Source: Opitutaceae bacterium
Lineage (GTDB): Bacteria; Verrucomicrobiota; Verrucomicrobiia; Opitutales; Opitutaceae
DNA: 64,000 bases
Direction of reading: 5' to 3'
Assembly: GCA_018402455.1 (NCBI GenBank)
Contig: JAGYIG010000017.1
Span: 1-64,000 of the forward strand
Position numbers and translations under genes: made by a program. A model generated the notes under the pieces. That model did not search any database and was not told where the DNA came from. It saw only the letters and a program-made list of their open reading frames with translations. Below, one piece after another: positions 46,840 through 56,013 of the stretch (positions within the stretch are counted from its first letter, which is position 1; each line of letters opens with the position of its first letter).

Positions 46840-47739
46840 TCAGCGGGAGAGGGTGATGTTCCAATCCGGGCCACTCGACACCTGGTGCGCGGCGGCGAAA
46901 TCGGCCCGGTTGAGGGCGAGGGCGACATTGAGCAGGTCGTTGATGTAGAGGACGGGCTGACCCAATTCGACTTGGCCAAAGGTGTTCACGAACGGAATGC
47001 GTTCGGCATACACCACCTCGTCACCGTGGGTGATGGTGACCAGCAGGTGTTCCAGCTCTCGGGGTTGAATTTCCATGAGCAGGGACCGCGGAATATTGGT
47101 CCAGATGTTGCCGTAGTGGATGTCGAGAATGGGGATGTTGCCCAGGATGACTTCACCGTCGCGAGCCGCTTGACCGTAGGGCAGGCGAGTGACGGCGGGA
47201 TCGAGTTCGCGGCCGACTTCGGCAAAGGAGATCACGCCGGCGGCCAGACGGGCGCCGGTGAACGCATACACGTCACGGCCGTGAAAGGTGTAGGATTTCT
47301 CGGAGTTTTTCAGGCGGTTGACCGCCTCGTCGATTTCGCGGACGGCGGCGACGCCCAACTCATCGGCGACGAGGGTGAGGGTTCCGTTGTCGGGGGAGAC
47401 AAAGTAGTGCCCGGACTTGGTTTTGAGCACGACGGACTTGCGCTGGGTGCCCACTCCGGGGTCGACCACGGATACGAAAACGGTGCCCGCGGGCCAATAG
47501 GTCGCCACTTGATTGAGCCGATAGGCGGCGGCCCAGATGTCGAAGGCCGGGATCTCGTGGGTGAGGTCGAACATGGGCAGGGTCGGAGAGACGCCAAAGG
47601 CGACGCCGCGCATCGAGGCGACGGCGCCATCTTTGGCGCCAAAATCGGATTGGAAAACCAAGGCCGCGGTCTTGGTTTCGGCGGCGGAGCAGAGGCTGTT
47701 CAAAGCCAATGAGATCAGGAGAAGCAGGGCAGCACGCAT
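46840..47739 (-). CDS. Secreted SAM hydrolase/hydroxide adenosyltransferase (DUF62 family)
   Basis: The product is a 299-residue protein. The signal peptide MRAALLLLISLALNSLCSA (residues 1-19) precedes a DUF62-like domain: LVFQSDFGAKDGAVASMRGV, PMFDLTHEIPAFDIWAAAYRL, VFVSVVDPGVGTQRKSVVL, YFVSPDNGTLTLVA and HGRDVYAFTGARLAAG (all conserved SAM-binding segments). Cytosolic members split S-adenosylmethionine to adenosine and methionine. An exported version is unusual, because SAM should not be in the periplasm. It may act on another substrate. ATG 47739 starts the signal peptide. Confidence 0.88.
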   Translation of the reverse strand: MRAALLLLISLALNSLCSAAETKTAALVFQSDFGAKDGAVASMRGVAFGVSPTLPMFDLTHEIPAFDIWAAAYRLNQVATYWPAGTVFVSVVDPGVGTQRKSVVLKTKSGHYFVSPDNGTLTLVADELGVAAVREIDEAVNRLKNSEKSYTFHGRDVYAFTGARLAAGVISFAEVGRELDPAVTRLPYGQAARDGEVILGNIPILDIHYGNIWTNIPRSLLMEIQPRELEHLLVTITHGDEVVYAERIPFVNTFGQVELGQPVLYINDLLNVALALNRADFAAAHQVSSGPDWNITLSR

Positions 47740-47803
47740 AATGAAGTTGGGGTAAATTTGCGTTGGAAGTGTTCCGACAGGAGCGGTGTAGTTCAATTTT
47801 GTT

Positions 47804-48769
47804 ATGCCAGCATTTGATCTCCCCCTGTCCGAACTGAAGCGCTACCAAGGCACCAATCCGCGGCCGAGTGATTTTGATTCCTATTGGGATTCGGCTCTCC
47901 GCGAACTCGAGGGTCATGATCCCCGGGTCGAGCTGAATTTAAACACGACGATCGACCATCCCGCGGCGGAGTGTTTTGATCTTTGGTATACCGGGGTGGG
48001 GGGAGAGCGAATTTATGCGAAATATGTGCGGCCTCGCGAGTCGGTCGGACCCGCCCCGGCGGTGCTGCGTTTCCACGGCTACACCCACTACAGTGGGGAT
48101 TGGATGGAAGCGGTCGGCTACGCCAGTGCGGGCATGGCGCTCGCGGCGATGGACTGTCGGGGACAAGGCGGCCGTTCGGAGGATTTTGGGGGGGTGAAAG
48201 GCACCACTTATCGAGGAGCCATTGTGCGAGGATTACACGATGAGGATCCGACCAAGCTGTTTTACCGGGCGATCTTCCTGGATACCGTGCTCCTCGCAAA
48301 AATTGTCATGGGGTTTGCCGAAGTGGATGCGGCCCGGGTGGGCACCATGGGCGGATCGCAAGGTGGGGCGTTGGCCCTCGCCTGTGCGGCGCTGGTGCCA
48401 GCGATCAAACGGACCTCCGCCGTCTTCCCGTTCCTTTGCGACTATCAAAGAGTCTGGGAAATGGACCTCGCCAAGAACGCTTACGAGGAACTGCGCTACT
48501 ATCTCCGCAAATTCGACCCCCGGCACGAGCAGGAAGAGGCCATTTTCACCAAACTGGGTTACATCGATATCCAGCATCTGGCTCCGCGCGTGCGGGCGGA
48601 GGTGCAGATGTTCACGGGCCTGATGGATCAAGTCTGCCCGCCGAGCTCGCAGTTTGCCGCCTACAACAAACTCGGAGGCCCGAAGCGCATGAAGCTCTAC
48701 CCGGACTACGAACATGAAAGTCTGCCCGATGAGGGGGATCTGACGTTTTCATTTTTGCGGGGGTTGTAG
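47804..48769 (+). CDS. Acetylxylan/cephalosporin-C esterase (CE7 family)
   Basis: The product is a 321-residue esterase of carbohydrate esterase family 7. The conserved RGQGG lies at 119-123 and GGSQGG at 183-188 with nucleophile Ser185. Asp275 and His304 (YEHE) complete the triad. It removes acetyl groups from oligosaccharides such as acetylated mannan or xylan. It is the first gene of an operon-like run with the epimerase and GH130 phosphorylase, which suggests it deacetylates mannoside substrates. There is no signal peptide, so it acts in the cytoplasm. Confidence 0.92.
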   Translation: MPAFDLPLSELKRYQGTNPRPSDFDSYWDSALRELEGHDPRVELNLNTTIDHPAAECFDLWYTGVGGERIYAKYVRPRESVGPAPAVLRFHGYTHYSGDWMEAVGYASAGMALAAMDCRGQGGRSEDFGGVKGTTYRGAIVRGLHDEDPTKLFYRAIFLDTVLLAKIVMGFAEVDAARVGTMGGSQGGALALACAALVPAIKRTSAVFPFLCDYQRVWEMDLAKNAYEELRYYLRKFDPRHEQEEAIFTKLGYIDIQHLAPRVRAEVQMFTGLMDQVCPPSSQFAAYNKLGGPKRMKLYPDYEHESLPDEGDLTFSFLRGL

Positions 48770-48868
48770 GGCGGCGCGCGGCCGTTTGGCCTGGGCCACT
48801 GATTGACATTCAGCAGTTGCCGCGAGATTTGACGCTGAACTTGAGTCCGCCATGACGTTGTCTGCGGT

Positions 48869-50119
48869 ATGGACCTGAGCGTGTTGACCCGGTTACGGAG
48901 TCGGATCGAAGCCGATTTGCGGGGGAATGTGCTGCCGTTCTGGATGCATCAGGTGGCCGACGGTGCGCGGGGCACCTTTCACGCCGCTTTGGCCAATGAT
49001 GGCACCGTGGACGATTCGCAACCGCGGGGTAGTTTGTTGACCTCGCGCATTCTGTGGACCTTTGCCGCCGCCCACCGGGTTTACCAAGACCCCGATTATC
49101 GGGAAATGGCGGACTTTGCCTACGAGGATTTGGAGCGGGGGTTTTGGGATGCCACCCACGGTGGCTACATCTGGTCGGTGCACCCGGACGGTTCGTGGGA
49201 ACGGGATCGCAAACAAATCTATGGGCAGGCGTTTGCCCTCTACGCCTTGACCGAATACCATCGGACCTCGGGGCGGGAGGCGCCGCTGGCCCGGGCGCAG
49301 GAGCTGTTCCGGCTCATGGAAACCCGTGGGGTCGATGGGGTCCACGGCGGCTACTTCGAAGCGTTTGCGCGCGACTGGTCCCCCATCGCGGACATGCGGT
49401 TGAGCGAGGTCGATCAAAACGCCCCCAAATCACAGAACACCCTGCTTCACGTGATGGAGGCTTACACCAGCCTGCTGCGGGTTTGGCCGGATCCGGCGGT
49501 TCGCGGGGCCTTGGGCCGACTGGTCGAGGTGATGGTGGATCACGTGGTGGATGCGGAGACGCACCACTTGGGGCTGTTCTTCGCCGCCGATTGGACGGTG
49601 ACCTCGGATCGGATCTCCTACGGCCACGATATCGAGGCCAGCTGGCTGCTCGCCGAAGCGGTGGAGGCGCTGGGCGATAACGACCGGAAGGCCCGCGTCC
49701 GGCCGCTTGTGCTGGCGATCGCCGAGGCCACCTTGGCGCAAGGCTGTGATGCGGATGGAGCGATCTTCAACCAAGGAGGACCGGAAGGGGTCAGCGATAC
49801 GAACAAGGAGTGGTGGCCGCAGGCCGAAGGCCTGGTGGGTTTCCTCAATGCCGCTCAGCTCTCGGGCGATGTTCGGTTTCTCGATGCGGCGCTAAGACTG
49901 TGGGAATTTATCGAAGCGCGATTGATCGATCCGGTGGGAGGGGAGTGGTTTCGGGGCGTTGATTGCGCGGGGACGGTGCTGCCGGAGTTGGCCAAAGTGA
50001 GTTTTTGGAAATGCCCTTATCACAACGGCCGGGCGGCGCTGGAGGCGATGGCCCGGCTGACCGCCCTCGGGGCCGCTCCGTCCGCTGAACCTGTCATCCC
50101 TCCCGTCTCCCCTCTATGA
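48869..50119 (+). CDS. Cellobiose 2-epimerase (AGE family)
   Basis: The product is a 416-residue (alpha/alpha)6-barrel epimerase. DWSPIADMRLSEVDQNAPKS, the NTLLHVMEAYTSLLRV segment, GHDIEASWLLAEA and EWWPQAEGLVGFLNA contain the family catalytic His/Arg/Glu residues (by pattern). It interconverts glucose and mannose at the reducing end of beta-1,4-disaccharides. In mannan breakdown it turns mannobiose into mannosyl-glucose, the substrate of the next gene. Its stop overlaps the GH130 start by four bases (ATGA). Confidence 0.92.
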   Translation: MDLSVLTRLRSRIEADLRGNVLPFWMHQVADGARGTFHAALANDGTVDDSQPRGSLLTSRILWTFAAAHRVYQDPDYREMADFAYEDLERGFWDATHGGYIWSVHPDGSWERDRKQIYGQAFALYALTEYHRTSGREAPLARAQELFRLMETRGVDGVHGGYFEAFARDWSPIADMRLSEVDQNAPKSQNTLLHVMEAYTSLLRVWPDPAVRGALGRLVEVMVDHVVDAETHHLGLFFAADWTVTSDRISYGHDIEASWLLAEAVEALGDNDRKARVRPLVLAIAEATLAQGCDADGAIFNQGGPEGVSDTNKEWWPQAEGLVGFLNAAQLSGDVRFLDAALRLWEFIEARLIDPVGGEWFRGVDCAGTVLPELAKVSFWKCPYHNGRAALEAMARLTALGAAPSAEPVIPPVSPL

Positions 50120-50917
50120 GCAAAAAAAACTCCTCCTCCCCGTCGCCCAAGCTGCCCGGTTTCAACGCTCGGGTTAAAAAGGTGACGGCCGCCCACAAGG
50201 CCTTCCTCAATCGCCCCAACCCCGTCGATCGCGATTGGGAAAACGGGGTGTTTGAGCGTTTCCAGCACCCGGTCCTGACCGCCCACCATGTGCCCTTGGC
50301 TTGGCGGTATGATTTTAATCCCCAGACCAATCCTCACTTCATGGAACGCATGGGCGTGGGCGGTGCCTACAATCCGGGAGCGTTTTTGTGGAAAGGGAAA
50401 CCTCACCTCGTAGCCCGGGTGGAGGGGGCCGACCGCAAGAGCTTCTTCGCCATCGCGGCGAGCAAGGATGGAGTTTCAAAGTTCAAGTTTTGGGACGAAC
50501 CCTGTGATATTCCAGAGATCGCCGGAGAGACCAACCTCTACGACATGCGGGTGGTGTTTCATGAGGACGGCTGGATCTACGGCATCTTCTGTGCGGAATC
50601 GAAGGATCCCCAGGCGGCGCCCGGCGATCTTTCCTCCGCGATCGCGCAGGCGGGCATCGTGCGCACCAAGGACTTTCGGCAGTGGGAGCGGTTGCCGAAT
50701 CTGAAAACCCCCTCCTCTCAACAGCGCAATGTCGTGCTGCATCCGGAATGGGTGAACGGTCAATATGCCTTCTACACCCGGCCGATGGATGGCTTCATCG
50801 ATGTCGGATCCGGCGGGGGGATTGGTTGGACGTTGCTCAAGGACATCGCCAAAGGGCGCACCGGGAAGGAGACGATCTGGGATTACCCTCAAAAAGTGGA
50901 CAGCAGGCACAGTGGTT

Positions 50918-51760
50918 TCAGTTGGATTGGTTTTCGAAGTCAATCGGGGAGATGTTCCCGATTGAAGAATGGCGGCGGCGCAGGTTGTAGAAGGCTTCGA
51001 TCCATTCGAACGTGGCCTGCCTGGCGTGGGAATGATTTGGGAAGTTATGGCGGTAGGTGTGCTCGATCTTGAGGGTCGAGAAGAACGATTCGGCGCGAGC
51101 GTTGTCGTAGCAGTTGCCCCGGCGGCTCATCGAGGCGGTGATGTGGTGAGCGGCGAGTTCGGTGCGGAAGCGTTCGCTGGTGTATTGGACCCCGCGGTCG
51201 GAGTGGAGCATCAGGCCATCCGCACATCGACCGCCACGCCTAGCGATGGCCATGGCCAAAGCGGCGATGACGAAGTCGGTGGCCAGAGAGGCCGAGAAGG
51301 CCCAACCGATCACCCGCTTGCTGTAGGCATCGATGACCACCGCCAGATAGAGCCAGCCGGCCGTGGTGGGCAGATAGGTGATATCGGCCTGCCAGACTTG
51401 GTCGCAGGCGGTGATGGCCTCGACCTGGGCAAGGCGGTTCGGAGCGATCGGATTGTCGTGATCACTTTGAGTCGTCTGGGGACGATAACGACGGCGAGGT
51501 CGGCCACACAAACCTTCCTCGCGCATCAGTCGAGCCACTCGCGTTTTGCCCACGGGCTCATTTTTGGCCCGTAACTCGATGGTCATACGTGGATAGCCGT
51601 AGGTCTGGCGGGAATCGTCGAAGGCCTGCCGTATAAGCGGTCGCAAGGCGTCATCGCGCTGCTCGCGAATCCTGCGGCGGCCAGAAACCCAGGCGTGATA
51701 ACCGCTCCGTGAGACCGCCATGAGCGCACACAATACGGTGATCGGATAGTCTTTATGCAT
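50918..51760 (-). CDS. IS3-family transposase OrfB (DDE integrase catalytic region)
   Basis: The product has 280 residues as an independent frame and is normally made as an OrfAB fusion. Catalytic Asp residues lie in VWQADITYLPT and LMLHSDRGVQYTS, and Glu in NCYDNARAESFFSTLKIE, giving the D,D(35)E pattern. A HTH_21-type segment (SRSGYHAWVSGRRR) precedes it. A -1 shift on the A8 run at 51813-51820 would join it to OrfA, since the frame continues as NGGHLQCSIRERFALIERMH. The gene looks intact. Confidence 0.92.
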   Translation of the reverse strand: MHKDYPITVLCALMAVSRSGYHAWVSGRRRIREQRDDALRPLIRQAFDDSRQTYGYPRMTIELRAKNEPVGKTRVARLMREEGLCGRPRRRYRPQTTQSDHDNPIAPNRLAQVEAITACDQVWQADITYLPTTAGWLYLAVVIDAYSKRVIGWAFSASLATDFVIAALAMAIARRGGRCADGLMLHSDRGVQYTSERFRTELAAHHITASMSRRGNCYDNARAESFFSTLKIEHTYRHNFPNHSHARQATFEWIEAFYNLRRRHSSIGNISPIDFENQSN

Positions 51761-51768
51761 CCTCTCGA

Positions 51769-52074
51769 TCAGCGCGAATCGTTCCCGGATGGAGCACTGA
51801 AGATGCCCACCGTTTTTTTTAGAATCTCACAGCGCATCTGCAGTTCGCGGTTCTCGCGACGCAAACGGCGCAGCTCGGCCTCGGGAGTCTCACTGGCAAC
51901 GCCGGGCTCCGGCGCCCCAAGCGGCGCCTGCGCCCGGCGTTGCCAGTCCCGCAGGGTGTTGGTGGTGATCCCAAAGTGGCTGGATACCTCCTTCTGGGAT
52001 TGGCCGGTGCTCGCCTGATAGGCGAGCACCTCGCGTCTGAACTCTGCTGAATAGGTGGGGGTGGTCTTTGGCAC
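51769..52074 (-). CDS. IS3-family OrfA, DNA-binding helix-turn-helix protein
   Basis: The product is a 101-residue protein with the transposase-8-type HTH: TYSAEFRREVLAYQASTGQS then QKEVSSHFGITTNTLRDWQR. A Leu-rich coiled coil (ELRRLRRENRELQMRCEILK) follows. The programmed frameshift into OrfB lies at the A-rich CTAAAAAAAACGG near its C-terminus. It binds the element ends. Confidence 0.9.
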   Translation of the reverse strand: MPKTTPTYSAEFRREVLAYQASTGQSQKEVSSHFGITTNTLRDWQRRAQAPLGAPEPGVASETPEAELRRLRRENRELQMRCEILKKTVGIFSAPSGNDSR

Positions 52075-52597
52075 GGGGATGGATTCCTTTTTGGATTAGT
52101 CCGCGCCTGCTGTCCACATATCGGGGGCAACTCCAATCATCGATTCCCGGATCTATCACACGATTAAAGAGGCCAAGAATGGCGATGGCCCCGCGCCGCT
52201 CAAAACGAAGCACGGTTGGTTGCACCTGGCTCACGGAGTGCGGGGGTGCGCGGCGGGCCTTCGCTACGTTTGTTATATGTTCATGACCTCCTTGGAGGAT
52301 CCGTCCCGGGTGATCGCCCGTCCCGGCGGCCACCTCATCGCCCCCCGCAAAGGGGAGCGCGTGGGTGATGTGTCCAACGTGGTCTTCAGCAACGGTTGGG
52401 TGCTCATGCCGGATGGCACCGTGCTCATTTACTATGGCGGATCCGATACCCGTTGTTACGTCGCCCGTTCGACGTTGGACCAGCTGGTGGACTGGTGTCT
52501 CCATACGCCGGAGGATGGGCTCACAACCCGAGGGGTGGTGGATCAACGCCTCGCGCTCGTCCGGGCCAACCGAAAACTGAAAAAAAGTAGGCCGACA

Positions 52598-54577
52598 TCA
52601 CTTGCTCGCGACCTGTGGATCCACTGATTCGGGTGGCGGGGGAATGCGTTCCGGGTGTTTTTCCGCCCACTTCTTCAAGATGTCATGGGCCACCGGCGCG
52701 GAGAACGAACCGCCGCCGGTTTCTTCTCCCGGAGTGTCGCCCTCAATCATCACGGCAATGGCAATCTGCGGGTTTTCGATCGGCGCAAAAGCGATGAACC
52801 AGGCGAAATTGATGGTCCCCTCGGGGGTGCGCTTTTGCGCGGTGCCCGTTTTACCCGCCACGCGAAGTCCGGGTATGCGCATGCTGGGGATGGTGGTGAA
52901 TGAAGTGCGGGCGGTTCCCGAAATCGTACACTCCTCCATGCCTTCGAGCAAAGCCGCGTAGTGCCCCGGGGCGATCCCGATGGGGGCGCCGCGCTGGACG
53001 GGGCGCTCGGGATTATGGGTCAGGTGGGGCTGGGTGAGCGTTTGACCGCGCGCGACGGATGCGGTGAAGGTCGCCATCTGCAAGGGGGTGACCAGCATGA
53101 ACCCCTGGCCGATGGAGAGGTTGGCGGTATCGCCGGGCACCCAGCCACTGCCGATGCGTGCTCGTTTCCACGCCGGGTCGGGCACCAAAGATCCGTTGCT
53201 TTCATGCGGCAAGGCGATGCCGGTGGGTTGGCCAAACCCGAAGCGGCGCGCGGTCGCGGCAATCTGCGCGGCCCCGGTTTCCTGTCCGTGTTCGTAGTAG
53301 AAGACGTTGCAGCTTTTGGCGATGGCAGTGCGCAAAGCGATCTCGCCGTGGGCGTGGCCGTCGTGGCAGGGAAACAAGCGATTGCCCACCCGGAAATAGC
53401 CCCCGCATTTGGTGGTGGTTTCGGGTCCGATGGTGCCCGCTTCCATTCCCGCCAGCGTGATGAGGATCTTAAAGGCCGAACCGGGGGGGTAGAGTCCCTG
53501 CAGGGGCCGATTCAGCCAAGCGCCTTGTTCATTGATGGTGGTGGCTACCCGCTGACTCAGTCTTGGGGAAAAGTCGTTCAAGTCGTAGTCGGGCAGGCTC
53601 GCCATGACCAGCACCTCCCCGGTCATCACATCAAGGGCCACGGCCGCTCCGGCCATTTCGTAGTCCCGCATCCGGCTCTCGGCCGCCAATTGCAGGTCAA
53701 TGTCCAGGCTCGTGATTAGGTTGTCGCCTTGGACCGGCAGTCGCCGTTCCAGCGATTCCACGCGATAACCGCTGGGGTCCACCCGGTAAATCGTGCCGCC
53801 CGCTTCGCCTTGCAGGTGCTCTTCAAATTCAGATTCCAGCCCGTTGCGCCCGTGCGCTCCCGCCATTTTAAAAGTCATGAGGTCGGCGCCGGGAAAGTCC
53901 TCATCGACTTCAATATCGCGATTGGAGGACACATAACCCAAGGCGTGAGCGGCGGCGGCACCGTAGGGATAGTAGCGGGTGCTGGTGGTGTAGACCTGGA
54001 GGGGGGAGTTGACCGGAAGCTGCTCGATGAGGCGGGCGTATTCGTCGGGGGTCAGGTCCTCGATGAGGGTGTAGGGCAGCAGCCGTTGGGCGTTGAAGTG
54101 GCGCCGCAGGGAGCGCGCGTCGAGTTCGGACCGGCGATCGAGGGCGCGATTAATGCGGCCCAGGTAGCGTTCGACCACGGAGAAGCGGGCGATCTGCCAC
54201 ATCTCGGCGGAAACCGGGACATCGACGTCGTCCACCGCCCGGTAGGCTTTACGGATACTGATGTATTCCCGGTAGAACTCGGACCGCAGTTCATCGAGGC
54301 TTAAGACCACGGAAAAGCGGGGGCGGTTTCCGACCAAAATGCGTCCCTCGCGATCGTAGATGTTGCCGCGGGGACCGGGCACGAGAATGCGGCGTTGGCT
54401 TTGCACCATTTCCTTTTCCAACGCCAAGTCGGAGCGGAAGGTCTGTTGAAACACCAACCCCATGGCCAGCACGATTCCGCCCAGGGCGATGGGCAGGTAG
54501 AAAAACTGCAGCCGCGGGTTGATGCTGCTATGGCTCTGCACCATCGATCGATCCCGGCTGTGCGACGAGTCTGCCAT
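52598..54577 (-). CDS. mrdA: Penicillin-binding protein 2 (peptidoglycan transpeptidase of the elongasome)
   Basis: The product is a 659-residue inner-membrane transpeptidase with one N-terminal helix (about 22-45). The PBP dimerisation region includes RGNIYDREGRILVGNRPRFS. The transpeptidase domain has SAFK at 367-370, SCN at 422-424 and KTGT at 576-579. A Pro-rich tail follows. It cross-links side-wall peptidoglycan with MreBCD. mreD lies 6 bases upstream. Its 3' end overlaps the disrupted GH130 gene on the other strand. Confidence 0.94.
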   Translation of the reverse strand: MADSSHSRDRSMVQSHSSINPRLQFFYLPIALGGIVLAMGLVFQQTFRSDLALEKEMVQSQRRILVPGPRGNIYDREGRILVGNRPRFSVVLSLDELRSEFYREYISIRKAYRAVDDVDVPVSAEMWQIARFSVVERYLGRINRALDRRSELDARSLRRHFNAQRLLPYTLIEDLTPDEYARLIEQLPVNSPLQVYTTSTRYYPYGAAAAHALGYVSSNRDIEVDEDFPGADLMTFKMAGAHGRNGLESEFEEHLQGEAGGTIYRVDPSGYRVESLERRLPVQGDNLITSLDIDLQLAAESRMRDYEMAGAAVALDVMTGEVLVMASLPDYDLNDFSPRLSQRVATTINEQGAWLNRPLQGLYPPGSAFKILITLAGMEAGTIGPETTTKCGGYFRVGNRLFPCHDGHAHGEIALRTAIAKSCNVFYYEHGQETGAAQIAATARRFGFGQPTGIALPHESNGSLVPDPAWKRARIGSGWVPGDTANLSIGQGFMLVTPLQMATFTASVARGQTLTQPHLTHNPERPVQRGAPIGIAPGHYAALLEGMEECTISGTARTSFTTIPSMRIPGLRVAGKTGTAQKRTPEGTINFAWFIAFAPIENPQIAIAVMIEGDTPGEETGGGSFSAPVAHDILKKWAEKHPERIPPPPESVDPQVASK

Positions 54578-54583
54578 GAGCTG

Positions 54584-55114
54584 CTAAATGCCCGCGCGCA
54601 CCCGCGGCCGCCAAAGTTTGAAGATCAGCTGCAATCCTTTGGTTTGCAGGGCAAAAAACCACGGGGTGATGAGGCCCAATCCAATTTGAGAAAGGATCAG
54701 GTCGCTCAAGAGTCTCAGCCCGGAAACCGGGGCGTGCCCCAGCGTCCAAAATGAAAGCACCATAAACAAGGCCAGATTGGTGATGAGCGCCACCGTGATC
54801 CCGATGGCCAGTTCGGAGGCCGCCAGTCGCCCCCGTATCCGAAATATTATGACATGAGCCAGTCCGAACAGGAGTGCATGCGTGCCGAAAACCAGGGGGG
54901 ACCAGACATCAACGAACAGCCCGAGCATGACCCCGCTGACCAATCCGGTGCGGAAGTTGAGCTGCAGGGAGGGGAAGGCCACCAACAAGCCGCCCAGCCA
55001 CAGCGAGATGCCCCACGGGGCGAGGAGGTGATTGGCTTGGCGGGTGATGATGAGGAGCAGCCATCCACTCAGCACCATCACCAGCAGGCGGCGTTGGCTG
55101 TCGGTGAACTTCAC
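54584..55114 (-). CDS. mreD: Rod shape-determining protein MreD
   Basis: The product is a 176-residue membrane protein with about five or six helices and the MreD pattern LNFRTGLVSGVMLGLFVDVW and LVFGTHALLFGLAHVIIFRI. It is part of the elongasome linking MreBC to PBP2. The start overlaps the mreC stop by four bases (ATGA). Confidence 0.87.
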   Translation of the reverse strand: MKFTDSQRRLLVMVLSGWLLLIITRQANHLLAPWGISLWLGGLLVAFPSLQLNFRTGLVSGVMLGLFVDVWSPLVFGTHALLFGLAHVIIFRIRGRLAASELAIGITVALITNLALFMVLSFWTLGHAPVSGLRLLSDLILSQIGLGLITPWFFALQTKGLQLIFKLWRPRVRAGI

Positions 55115-55941
55115 AGCGGTTCAAGGGGAATAAGGACCGCAACCTCGGTAAGTTTGTTCAATCGAGGATCGAGCCGCACCCGGCCACTCTTGAACAGGCC
55201 ATCGGGACTGGGCTCTAGTTGGGTCACCGTGCCCAATCGCAGCCCGCGGGGAAACACTCCGCCGAGGCCAGAGGTGATGAGCGCCTGCGGCTGGGCCGGG
55301 GTGGCATAAAGATCCAGCGGGACAAATTCCACCGTGGCCTCCGGCCGGGACAGCGGAGGGTTGATCCCCCCCTGAAAGCTGACCGGGCGGTCATCCCCGT
55401 CGAAGGAGGCGGCCAACCGCAGGCGGTTGCTGCTGATCATGTCAACGACGGCGGTGTGGGGGTGAACTTCGGAAACCCGCCCCACCACCCCGCCCGCAAA
55501 GATCACGGGGGCCCCGACGGTGATGCCGTGACGGGAGCCCTTCCGAATGGTCAGGCGTTGCCACCAGGCGTTCAGGTCGCGGGTGACCACCCTGGCCGCC
55601 TCCGTGCGATAGGCGGAGAAGGTCGGCAGCCGCAGCAGGTTCTCCAGCTTTTGCACTTCATTCCGCAGGGTCGCATTCTCCTCGGCGGCGTGGGCATACT
55701 GCGCCGCCACTCCCGCCAGATCCTGATAGGCGTTGTAGATATCGGTTTTGGAACGGCTGCGCCAGGACCAGTAGTCCTGGAGTTCGCGCAGGTAGGAAGC
55801 CGACACCTCCACGGGAGCCTGGAGTTCGTAGAAACTGATCTTACTCCACCGCTTGACCACCGTGGGGAGCAACAGCCACACGAGGATGAGCACCCCGAGG
55901 GTAATAAAGGGTCTGGTGGTGTCGAAACGTTCGGGGGGCAC
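55111..55941 (-). CDS. mreC: Rod shape-determining protein MreC
   Basis: The product is a 276-residue protein with an N-terminal membrane anchor (FITLGVLILVWLLLPTVV), a coiled coil (about 75-105, AAQYAHAAEENATLRNEVQK) and two beta-domain motifs: RLTIRKGSRHGITVGAPVIF, and GGVFPRGLRLGTVTQL in the C-terminal half. The start is GTG at 55941. It is coupled to mreD. It scaffolds PBP2 in the periplasm. Confidence 0.92.
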   Translation of the reverse strand: MPPERFDTTRPFITLGVLILVWLLLPTVVKRWSKISFYELQAPVEVSASYLRELQDYWSWRSRSKTDIYNAYQDLAGVAAQYAHAAEENATLRNEVQKLENLLRLPTFSAYRTEAARVVTRDLNAWWQRLTIRKGSRHGITVGAPVIFAGGVVGRVSEVHPHTAVVDMISSNRLRLAASFDGDDRPVSFQGGINPPLSRPEATVEFVPLDLYATPAQPQALITSGLGGVFPRGLRLGTVTQLEPSPDGLFKSGRVRLDPRLNKLTEVAVLIPLEPL

Positions 55942-56013
55942 AGGTAGAGGAGAACGTCTAACCGTGAATCAACGGTTGGCCCGCTGACAAGCCCCACGGG
56001 CCGCGAGTCACCA

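Larger units (their letters stand above)
50878..52135 (-). mobile_element. IS3-family insertion sequence, 1258 bp, with 3-bp target duplication
   Basis: The two ends align without gaps for 31 bp with 24 identities: 50878-50908 and the reverse complement of 52105-52135, both beginning TGG and sharing GTGGACAGCAGGC. The target duplication is ATC at 50875-50877 and 52136-52138. The element carries two minus-strand frames of the usual orfA/orfB type. It is inserted in codon 254/255 of the GH130 phosphorylase gene. Confidence 0.93.
50116..52627 (+). pseudogene. GH130 4-O-beta-mannosyl-glucose phosphorylase gene split by IS3-family insertion
   Basis: This is the phosphorylase that would cleave mannosyl-beta-1,4-glucose to mannose-1-phosphate and glucose. 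Codons 1-254 lie at 50116-50877 and the rest at 52136-52627. The 5' part has AYNPGAFLWKGKPHLVARVEG and ETNLYDMRVVFHEDGWIYGI, in which D143 is in the position of the family catalytic Asp. After the insertion the protein resumes with IIDSRIYHTIKEAKNGDGP and VGDVSNVVFSNGW. Removing the element and one copy of the ATC target duplication restores an uninterrupted 416-residue reading frame. The 3' end overlaps the convergent mrdA end by 30 bases. As given, the gene is inactive. Confidence 0.92.

Noticed and set aside
52066-52085. TTGGCACGGGGATGGATTCC as a second sigma-54 promoter
   Set aside because: The -24 part matches but the -12 TTGC element is missing, and it lies at the start of the IS orfA.
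50897-52116. Shorter IS boundaries set by the perfect TGGACAGCAGGC ends
   Set aside because: These boundaries give no target duplication and leave extra codons in the GH130 frame. The outer 31-bp ends at 50878 and 52135 give an ATC duplication and restore the frame exactly.
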